Of a stretch of 64,000 nucleotides of DNA, positions 1 to 6,565 are shown piece by piece. The stretch comes from Thermocrispum municipale DSM 44069 (GTDB lineage: Bacteria > Actinomycetota > Actinomycetes > Mycobacteriales > Pseudonocardiaceae): the NCBI RefSeq assembly GCF_000427825.1, contig NZ_ATYT01000005.1, forward strand, positions 1-64,000, in the 5' to 3' direction. The position numbers were made by a program, and so were the translations under genes. Position 1 is the stretch's first letter. Every line of letters starts with the position of its first letter. The notes under the pieces were generated by a model. That model worked only from the letters and a program-made list of their open reading frames with translations, made no database searches and had not been told where the DNA came from.

Positions 1-214
1 CCTGCAACTGCTCCTCACGACTCGAGGGACCGGCCTTACCGCCCTCGGCAACCCCGGCCCGGCCGCCCTCGAGGAACTGGGCCTTCCACCGCGACACCGA
101 CTGCTCCGAGACCTTGTTCCGCCGAGCGGCCTCGGCGATCGTCATCTCCCCGGACAGCACGCTCAGCACGATCCGGATCTTGTCCTCCACCGGGAACACC
201 GGGGGACGGCTCAT
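1..214 (-). CDS. IS-type transposase, helix-turn-helix N-terminal part (runs off the window)
   Basis: The visible 71 codons encode a small basic helix-turn-helix of the transposase OrfA kind (IS3/IS481-like). 'KIRIVLSVLSGEMTIAEAARR' is helix 1-2 and 'VSEQSVSRWKAQFLEGG' is the recognition helix with the usual W-K-x-Q-F end. The C-terminus lies outside the window. Two ATGs compete, at 220 and 214. An AGGAGG sits directly against the first and 7 nt before the second, so 214 is preferred. The gene abuts a truncated integrase on the other strand, which suggests the IS landed in or beside that gene. The family assignment is from the HTH pattern only; the catalytic DDE domain cannot be seen. Confidence 0.7.
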   Translation of the reverse strand, partial: MSRPPVFPVEDKIRIVLSVLSGEMTIAEAARRNKVSEQSVSRWKAQFLEGGRAGVAEGGKAGPSSREEQLQ

Positions 215-227
215 CGTCATACCTCCT

Positions 228-254
228 GCTCAGGAACCTACATAACCCCTGAGC
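228..254. repeat. 7-bp inverted repeat at the IS/integrase junction
   Basis: GCTCAGG (228-234) and CCTGAGC (248-254) form a perfect 7-bp inverted repeat with a 13-nt spacer, just upstream of the transposase start and at the point where the integrase frame loses homology. It may be part of an IS end or the transposase operator. No target duplication can be shown because the other IS end is outside the window. Confidence 0.35.
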
Positions 255-609
255 CACAAAGTCTGACGCGCGACAGGACGTACTCAAACGGCGGCACGTC
301 GAGTCCGTTTCGCAGTGGGTGTTCCCCACGAGCACTGGCAGCTTGCGAGACCCCAGCAACACGGCCGCGCAATTCCGCAAGGTTGTTGCCGGAACACCAT
401 TCGAAGGGCTTAGTCCCCACGACTTCCGGCATTACGTCGCCGATGCTCTTGATCGTGCCGGACTAAGCGCCCGAGAGATCGCCGACTACCTCGGTCATGA
501 GCGGATCAGTACGACCCAAGAGACCTACATGGAACGCGGAGTCGTCGGCGAACGAGCCGGGTCAGCTCTTGGGGAACGTCCGCCGTTGGAAACCAAAGAC
601 ATGGGTTAA
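253..609 (+). pseudogene. Tyrosine recombinase (phage integrase), 5'-truncated remnant
   Basis: The frame is open from just after a TGA at 250-252 to 609 and encodes only the C-terminal catalytic lobe of a tyrosine recombinase. It shows the H-x-x-R box 'HDFRHYVAD', the third conserved basic position in 'IADYLGHERISTTQETY' (GH), and the nucleophilic Tyr in 'TYMERG'. The SAM-like DNA-binding domain and the first catalytic Arg are missing. The first possible start is GTG at 319, which lies inside the catalytic domain, so the gene is almost certainly dead. Homology fades towards the IS at the left, so IS insertion or an associated deletion is the likely cause. It marks the edge of a mobile or defence island. 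Confidence 0.8.
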
Positions 610-1025
610 GCATGGGCGGTGGTGTCTGCGGTACCCCGGGTCAAAGCTCTGAACTGGGGTTTTTGCGCCCCCGGCGGGAGTACCAAAGGATGGGAACAGG
701 GCTGACCAGCAGGTTTATCGCGGCAGCCTAGTGGTCGAAGGCCGCTTCGAGTTCCAGCCGACCGAGTGAGTAACTGGCGGTGGGCGGAGCGTGACCGAAC
801 CGCCCACCGCTTACCTGCTGCTCGGCCCTGCGCACCCTGGCCGGACCGGACACGCTGTTGCACCTGATCGGACGGCTCGTTACAGCTGTTTGCCTCGTTT
901 TGTCGGACCCTCGGCGTAGCGTGCATGGTCATCGCGAAGGGAGTCGCGCAGATGGTCGGTCGTGCTGCCACAGGTGGTTCTGTCCGGAGGCATGGGACAA
1001 GCATCCCGGACCCGGTGAGGTGTGC
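610..1025. other. Gene-free stretch upstream of the Argonaute operon
   Basis: No credible gene was found in these 416 bases; the open frames crossing them on both strands lack family features. They hold the promoter region of the Argonaute operon and a strong inverted repeat at 777-810. No clear -35/-10 pair could be picked out. Confidence 0.5.
777..810. repeat. 11-bp perfect inverted repeat (hairpin or operator)
   Basis: GCGGTGGGCGG at 777-787 and CCGCCCACCGC at 800-810 pair perfectly around a 12-nt loop. No T-run follows on either strand, so an intrinsic terminator is doubtful. The position, about 220 bp before the DUF4365-APAZ start, also allows a regulatory role. Confidence 0.6.
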
Positions 1026-2381
1026 ATGAAGAAGATCGGTGTGGGTTCGCACATCGGTGACAGCGGTATCGCGCTCATTCACCAGATGGTCAACAAGATG
1101 GGCTTCGTGTGGCACGAGCGGACCGGAACCCTCGACGCTGGAATCGACGGGGAGATCGAGCTGCGCGACCCGTCGACCGGCGAGGTTGCCAGCAGGGTGA
1201 TCTTCGTGCAGAGCAAGGCGAGTGATCGCCCCTTTCCCGGCGAGAACGAACGTGGCTTCCACTACCTGTGCAAGCAGGCCGACGTGGACTACTGGATGGG
1301 TGCCGACAATCCGGTCCTGTTGGTCTGCGCTCACCCCCAGACCGGCGAAGCATGGTGGATGCACATCCAAAGCTGGTTCGCCAACCCCGGTCACCGTGCT
1401 TCCGGCCGGATCGACTTCGATAAAGGTACCCAGCGCTTCGACCAGAACGCGGCGCACCGGCTACTCAACCTCGCCGACCCGCACGGACGTGCTCATGTCC
1501 CAGTGGCGGAGCACCGCGAGGAGGTACTGACCACCAACCTCCTCCGGATCGCCGTCCCCGCCCTCATCTACGCGGCTCCCACGAAGTACACCGACCCGCG
1601 GGAGGTCATCAGTCGACAGCGTGACAGCGACGACCCGGACGTGCGGCGCGACTTCATCCTGCGAGGTGGACAGATCTACAGCTGGATGCCGCTGGAGGAG
1701 ACCGCCCTGCGCCACGTCGCCAACGGTCCTACTGACGCCGTGGAAACGGCGTCGTGGAACTCCGATCCGATGCGGCAGCGCTGGCTTGTACAACTGCTCA
1801 ACTACGCGCTGCAGCACGACGTGAGCGTCGACTGCGCTTGGCACGGCGGACGCAAGATCGTCTACTTCCGCCCAACCTCTGACCTAAAACCCCGCCACAT
1901 CCGAGGAGCAAGCGGACGGCAACGGCTTGTGTTCCACCCGAAGTTCAAAAAGAACAAACCCGACCAGGTCGGCTACTACAAGCACGTCGCCCTGGAATGG
2001 CAATTCATGCCGCTCGACGACCAGTGGTACTGCGCTCTCACCCCGACCTACCACTACACCCGCGACGGATACCGCGACTCGCTGTTCATGTCCGAGCACC
2101 TCGCCGGCATCAAGCGACTCGACAAGAACCCCGCCGTCCACGGCCAGACCCGCATGTGGGCCACCTACCTCCACGGCGAAGACGGAGTCCTTGACCCTCG
2201 CGAAACCATCCTCACCTACGGCGACCTGGTGACCTACACCTCCGACCGTGCCATCGACGACGCCGCCTGGCAGACCGATCCGCGAAAGAACGACACCGAC
2301 ACCGCAGACGACGGCGACGGTACTCCCGAACCTGATCAGCCGACCGACGACGAACTGGCCCTGTTCGAGGTGGAACCGTGA
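1026..2381 (+). CDS. DUF4365 (PD-(D/E)XK nuclease)-APAZ protein, effector partner of the short Argonaute
   Basis: The 451-aa protein has two parts. Residues about 1-190 match the DUF4365 pattern: 'GIDGEIEL' (D41, E43, E45) followed by 'VIFVQSK' (Q62-x-K64), a PD-(D/E)XK-type nuclease core. Residues about 290-420 have APAZ-like text: 'HVALEWQFMPLDDQWYCALT', then PTYHYTRDG and a Y-L end. APAZ is the Argonaute N-domain analogue that binds short pAgos. In the SPARDA class (DREN-APAZ plus short pAgo), known work shows guide-directed activation of indiscriminate DNA/RNA cleavage and abortive infection; that role is inferred here. The ATG at 1026 is preceded by GGTGAGG at 5-6 nt. The stop overlaps the Argonaute start (GTGA), so the pair is translationally coupled. 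Confidence 0.85.
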   Translation: MKKIGVGSHIGDSGIALIHQMVNKMGFVWHERTGTLDAGIDGEIELRDPSTGEVASRVIFVQSKASDRPFPGENERGFHYLCKQADVDYWMGADNPVLLVCAHPQTGEAWWMHIQSWFANPGHRASGRIDFDKGTQRFDQNAAHRLLNLADPHGRAHVPVAEHREEVLTTNLLRIAVPALIYAAPTKYTDPREVISRQRDSDDPDVRRDFILRGGQIYSWMPLEETALRHVANGPTDAVETASWNSDPMRQRWLVQLLNYALQHDVSVDCAWHGGRKIVYFRPTSDLKPRHIRGASGRQRLVFHPKFKKNKPDQVGYYKHVALEWQFMPLDDQWYCALTPTYHYTRDGYRDSLFMSEHLAGIKRLDKNPAVHGQTRMWATYLHGEDGVLDPRETILTYGDLVTYTSDRAIDDAAWQTDPRKNDTDTADDGDGTPEPDQPTDDELALFEVEP

Positions 2382-3808
2382 AGCTGACCGTCATGGACGA
2401 ACCCCCGCTGGAGTTCAGCGGCGGCGCCCGCCACATCGACCCGCGCCACGGCATCACCGACTACGGACCCGCCGACGCCACGAACACGGCCGTGCGCACG
2501 ATCCGGGTCGGCATCGTGGGCACCCCATCATCCATTCAGGGCCTGCGGCGCTGGCTGGACACCTGCCGTCAGCCCATCGCCGCCAAAGACAGCCGACTCG
2601 GAAGACTGTTTGTGCCGTTCCCCGGCTTCGACACGAGTACCGGATTCCGCTCCACCCTGGTGTGGGACTCGCGCCTGGAGCGACCAATCCGCGATCGCGA
2701 CCTCCAGCGATTGACCGACCTCGCGCCGCAGGCCGCCGTCAAGGCCGCCGTGGAGCTGTACGCCGCCGAACTCGAAGTGCTCGACGAGGAGCCCGGCTGC
2801 GATGTCGTCCTCATCGCCCGACCCGAACAACTCCCAGAACGCCCCGCAGCACAGGTCGACCCCGACGCCCCCTGGAAGAAGGCTCGGCCCGCCGAGCCGG
2901 TCGACGACTTCCGTGCCGTGCTCAAGGCCGTGGCCATGCGCTACAGCCGCCCCATCCAGATCATCCGCCGCAGTACCTGGGATCCGAGCTTCATACCGCC
3001 AGGCGGGGACAAGCCTCGCCTCCAGGACCTCGCCACGCGGGCATGGAACTTGCACACCGCTCTCTACTACAAGGCCGGCGGCGTGCCCTGGCGCCTGCCG
3101 CGCGAGTCCACCGACCTCGACAGCTGCTACGTCGGCGTCACCTTTTACCGCAGCGGCGACCACACCACCCTCGAGACCAGCGTCGCTCAGGTGTTCAACC
3201 AGCGCGGCGACGGCGTGATCGTCCGAGGAGCCCCCGCCAAGGTCTCCCATCACGACAAACAACCCCACCTCACCGAGAACGACGCGCACGCCCTCCTCAC
3301 CGATGCGCTCGGCCGCTACCGCAAGGAACACCGCCACCTTCCCGCGCGCGTCGTGCTGCACAAAACCTCCTCCTACACGCCGGAAGAGATCAACGGTTTC
3401 CGTGCTGCGGCCGACGACGCCGACATCGACACCGTGGAGCTGCTCTGGTTTCCCGCGCATGACCCCGTGCGGCTGTTTCGCCCCGCCGCGCACCCTCCCC
3501 TGCGGGGCACACTGTTCAGCCTCGACGCCCGCCAGCACGTCCTCTACACCCGCGGCAGCGTGCCCTTCTACGGCACCTACCCCGGCATGTACATCCCGAC
3601 CCCGCTGCCGTTTCGGATGATCGAGACCGAGTCCAGTCCCGAGCACCTGGCCGAGGAGTTGCTTGCTCTGACCAAGATGAACTGGAACCAGACCCAGCTC
3701 GATGGGCGGCAGCCGATCACCTTGCGTACAGCGGACCGGGTCGGTCAGATCCTGCGCCACCTCGGCCCGCAGGATCGTCCGCAGGGGCGGTACGCCTTTT
3801 ACATGTGA
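2378..3808 (+). CDS. Short prokaryotic Argonaute (MID-PIWI, catalytically inactive)
   Basis: The 476-aa protein has short-pAgo size and no PAZ or N domain. The N-terminal MID part opens with 'PPLEFSGGARHIDPRHGITDYGP', the E-P-x-L-x-F...YGP opening of pAgos (quoted in pieces: PPLEFSGG, HIDPRHG, DYGP). The PIWI part runs from about residue 250: 'CYVGVTFYRS' has Thr255 where active PIWI proteins carry the first catalytic Asp, then 'RVVLHKTS' and 'LTKMNWNQTQLDG' with 'PITLRTADRVG' near the C-terminus. It should therefore bind a guide and target without slicing. GTG at 2378 overlaps the stop of the nuclease-APAZ gene; ATG at 2393 is an alternative start. Together they form a SPARDA-like complex. 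Confidence 0.9.
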   Translation: MKLTVMDEPPLEFSGGARHIDPRHGITDYGPADATNTAVRTIRVGIVGTPSSIQGLRRWLDTCRQPIAAKDSRLGRLFVPFPGFDTSTGFRSTLVWDSRLERPIRDRDLQRLTDLAPQAAVKAAVELYAAELEVLDEEPGCDVVLIARPEQLPERPAAQVDPDAPWKKARPAEPVDDFRAVLKAVAMRYSRPIQIIRRSTWDPSFIPPGGDKPRLQDLATRAWNLHTALYYKAGGVPWRLPRESTDLDSCYVGVTFYRSGDHTTLETSVAQVFNQRGDGVIVRGAPAKVSHHDKQPHLTENDAHALLTDALGRYRKEHRHLPARVVLHKTSSYTPEEINGFRAAADDADIDTVELLWFPAHDPVRLFRPAAHPPLRGTLFSLDARQHVLYTRGSVPFYGTYPGMYIPTPLPFRMIETESSPEHLAEELLALTKMNWNQTQLDGRQPITLRTADRVGQILRHLGPQDRPQGRYAFYM

Positions 3809-3851
3809 GCTTTCACCTGGGCTAAGACAAGGTCTGAGCAGCTACTTGTCG

Positions 3852-6452
3852 TCACGTTGACGGGAAGATGGCGGCCACGTCGTCTGCCGTGACGAGCCGG
3901 CCACGGGAGGGTGCGAGCAGCTTGCCCAACCAGCTGTCCTCCTGGGGCAGGAGCGCCTCGATCCTCGTGCGAGCCTCACCACGTGCTTCGGCGTTGTTGT
4001 CGCCGCACAGCGCGTCGTATTGGCGAAGGCGGTCGGCCAGCATGTCGTAGAGCCGGACGGCCGCACCGTGGTTGACCAACACGATCTTGTCGTGCGCCGC
4101 CTCGGCAGCGTCATCCTTGGTGGTGGTGGCCGGGGTCAGCAGGCAGCCGAACACGCGGGTCTTCGCCGATCGCCTGGTCTCGACCTCGATCTGGCCGAGC
4201 AATTGGTTCACGTCGCCGCGGATCAGCGGCTTCGGCTCGCCCTTCGGAACGGTCTTCACCTCCCAGACGCGGCGCTCGGCGCGCTTGACGGTGGACCAGG
4301 TCCAGCGGCAGTCCGTGGCGCTCTGCTCGGTCTTGGGCGGGCGTTCTCCGCTGGCCCCCACGAGGCGAGCGAGCCTGGTCAGCCCTTCACACTGCTGGTC
4401 GTGGCTGCCGGTGAGCAGGGCGCGCCCCTCGGAGAGGACACGGTCGAGTCGGGCGCCGGCTTCACGGCGCCACTCGTCCCAGGCGAGGAAGAACCGGTCG
4501 GTGTCGTCGGCGGTCTGTTCGTAGCCTTCGAGGTCGGCGACGGTGCGGGCCAGTCGGCGGAACCAGGTGGTGCGCGGGCCGCCCGCAGTGGCGTCCTCGA
4601 GTGCCTTGCGCGCGGCGGCCAGGTCTTGAGGGCGTCCGCGATCGAAGTGGGCGTGGGCTTCCACGTAGCGCCAGAACGCGGCGTGTTCGGTTTCCCCGGC
4701 CTTGGCCAGTTGAGCGGCAGCTTCACTGGCTTTCTTGGCTGCTCCCGCGTGGTCGCTGAGCCACAAGTCGGTCGCTGCGGAGACTTCCGCGTTGGCGCTG
4801 GAGACGTCGCTGCTTCCGCCGATATTGCGGCCGGGCCGTGCCTTGCGGCGAGGACTCGTCGGTGCGGCGGCCTCCGTGGAGGCCGAAGCCTGTGGGGTTG
4901 GCTGCCAGAACGAGGTGCAGGCGCGCAGGGTGCCTTCCCAGCCTTGGTCGTAGATCTCCAGCGCGGTGCGAATGGTGGGCTCGGTGCCCGCAGGAATCGA
5001 CTTGCGGACGGCCGGGTCGGCGAGCATTTGCGCGAAGCTGGGGTCGAGTCCGAGGTAGAGGGACCGGTCGGTCGCTTCGCGATTGGCGCGGCCCAATGCT
5101 TGGGTGACGCGCTGACCGACGCGGTGCCGCATGAAGCTGGCATCGCCGAGGTAGGCGACGACGAATCGCTCGAACTCGCTGCTGGCCTGCGGGACGGTGG
5201 TGATGATGACCAGCTTGCACAGGTCACCCGCGAGGTCGAGCCCGTCGTAGCGGCCGGCCGTGATCAGGTGTCCGTTGGCGACACGACTCCAGGTGTCGAC
5301 CATCGAGTCATCCCCAGGACGAAGACGATAAACCTGCTGTCCGTAGGCGATGAGGGTCTCTTGGAGGATGTCGGCTTCGGCGTGGCTGGCGCACAGCCAG
5401 GCCGCACGGCCACCGGCGGCCTGGGTTTGGGCAAGGGCCCAGCCGAGAACGTGCTGGTCGAAGGGATGCTCGGCACTGGGGTTGAGTACCAGGAGACGCT
5501 CGCCCGTCGCACCAGGCGGCAGCGGGGTGGCGGTCGTGAGACGGGTGACCGGCCCACCTCCGACTCGGCGCTGGAGGTCGTCCATCGAGCCGAGGGTGGC
5601 CGACAGGTAGATCCGCTGCTTGGCACGGCTGTACTGGGGGTTCAGCGTGGTGGGCGGATGGTAGGGGCGGATCTCGATGCCGGAGGGGCCGATCAGAACG
5701 CCGCACTGGGTGAGGTGGTCGCGGACCGTTGGCCAGACGTATCGCATCTCGTCCTTGAGGTCACGGTCCGTGACGAGTGGCGATGCCCCGATAGCGTCGC
5801 GCGTTGGGCCCACGATCGCGTCCCAATCACTGAACGACAGCAACTCGGGAGGGGTACCGGGCCGGGCGGTGCCGTCCAGCATCGCGCGCAGGCCGGGGTA
5901 GGCGTCGGTGTGGGCCACCACGAGCTCGCAGATCGTCCGATAGAGCTGGCGGGCAGGGCCCAGCTTGTCGGGAATGCGCAAGGTCTGCAGCCCGCTGAGG
6001 GGCTGCTCGGCGAGGTGAGCATCGTCAAAGATGACCAGGTCAGCGGCCCCAACTTTCGGATCGCTGTTGAAGTAGACCCAGTAGTTCATCACGCCGACGG
6101 CCTGAGCCTGGTGGTAGTCGTCGAGCTTCGCGCCGCCGTAGTCCTTCGCGGCGAAGCGGACCACGTCCAGTCCCAGATCTTCGGCTTCCTCGTCAACCCG
6201 CTCGGCGAGCTGGCGGGTACCGGTCAGATAGGCCACCGACCAACCGCGGCTGAGGGCATGATCGGCGATCAGCAGAGCCAGCAGTGTCTTGCCTTCGCCC
6301 GTGGGCATCTCGATGGCCAGATCCGCCGTGTCGAGGTGCTGGTCCGCGTAGGTGGTGAGAACCTGGTGCTGACCCGGCCGAAGCTGGGTGAACCTGGCCG
6401 ACCCGAAGTCCACCAGGTTCTGCTCGAAGTCGGGCTTCGCCGCGTCTGTCAC
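3852..6452 (-). CDS. SF2 (DEAD/DEAH, XPD/DinG-like) helicase with nuclease-like C-terminal region
   Basis: The 866-aa protein has motif I 'MPTGEGKT' (49-56), motif II 'IFDDAH' (D143-H146) and motif VI 'QALGRANRE' (about 450-460), the arrangement of iron-sulphur-type or Rad3-like SF2 helicases. No four-Cys FeS cluster stands out. Residues 500-650 look helical and repeat-like. Residues 714-752 contain D-C-R-W, 'WEVK' (E731-x-K733) and 'NQLLGQ' (Q750), which resembles a PD-(D/E)XK core and suggests a helicase-nuclease; this is inference. GTG at 6452 has AGGAG 6 nt upstream. The gene is convergent with the Argonaute operon (43 nt apart), so it is a likely but unproven member of the same defence locus. 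Confidence 0.8.
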   Translation of the reverse strand: MTDAAKPDFEQNLVDFGSARFTQLRPGQHQVLTTYADQHLDTADLAIEMPTGEGKTLLALLIADHALSRGWSVAYLTGTRQLAERVDEEAEDLGLDVVRFAAKDYGGAKLDDYHQAQAVGVMNYWVYFNSDPKVGAADLVIFDDAHLAEQPLSGLQTLRIPDKLGPARQLYRTICELVVAHTDAYPGLRAMLDGTARPGTPPELLSFSDWDAIVGPTRDAIGASPLVTDRDLKDEMRYVWPTVRDHLTQCGVLIGPSGIEIRPYHPPTTLNPQYSRAKQRIYLSATLGSMDDLQRRVGGGPVTRLTTATPLPPGATGERLLVLNPSAEHPFDQHVLGWALAQTQAAGGRAAWLCASHAEADILQETLIAYGQQVYRLRPGDDSMVDTWSRVANGHLITAGRYDGLDLAGDLCKLVIITTVPQASSEFERFVVAYLGDASFMRHRVGQRVTQALGRANREATDRSLYLGLDPSFAQMLADPAVRKSIPAGTEPTIRTALEIYDQGWEGTLRACTSFWQPTPQASASTEAAAPTSPRRKARPGRNIGGSSDVSSANAEVSAATDLWLSDHAGAAKKASEAAAQLAKAGETEHAAFWRYVEAHAHFDRGRPQDLAAARKALEDATAGGPRTTWFRRLARTVADLEGYEQTADDTDRFFLAWDEWRREAGARLDRVLSEGRALLTGSHDQQCEGLTRLARLVGASGERPPKTEQSATDCRWTWSTVKRAERRVWEVKTVPKGEPKPLIRGDVNQLLGQIEVETRRSAKTRVFGCLLTPATTTKDDAAEAAHDKIVLVNHGAAVRLYDMLADRLRQYDALCGDNNAEARGEARTRIEALLPQEDSWLGKLLAPSRGRLVTADDVAAIFPST

Positions 6453-6467
6453 CGTTCACTCCTCATT

Positions 6468-6487
6468 CGTAAGGTGTGAACTTTACG
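6468..6487. promoter_or_regulatory. 8-4-8 inverted repeat upstream of the helicase (operator candidate)
   Basis: CGTAAGGT, spacer GTGA, ACTTTACG form a dyad with one mismatch. It lies 16-35 nt upstream of the helicase GTG, immediately before its ribosome-binding site, where a repressor would block transcription. No regulator gene lies next to it. Confidence 0.45.
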
Positions 6488-6565
6488 GCGCGCGGTGCCG
6501 ACCTGGCGCTGCTATTTCCGTTCGCGTAGCGCGATGAACGGTAAATGTCTGGTTCCGCTCGGTGT

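Noticed and set aside
606-1457. Long minus-strand open frame across the start of the DUF4365-APAZ gene
   Set aside because: It has no recognisable domain, overlaps a well-supported gene and shows the codon pattern of an antisense shadow in GC-rich DNA.
4020-6479. 819-codon plus-strand open frame opposite the helicase
   Set aside because: It is a GC-rich antisense shadow; the minus strand carries all helicase motifs.
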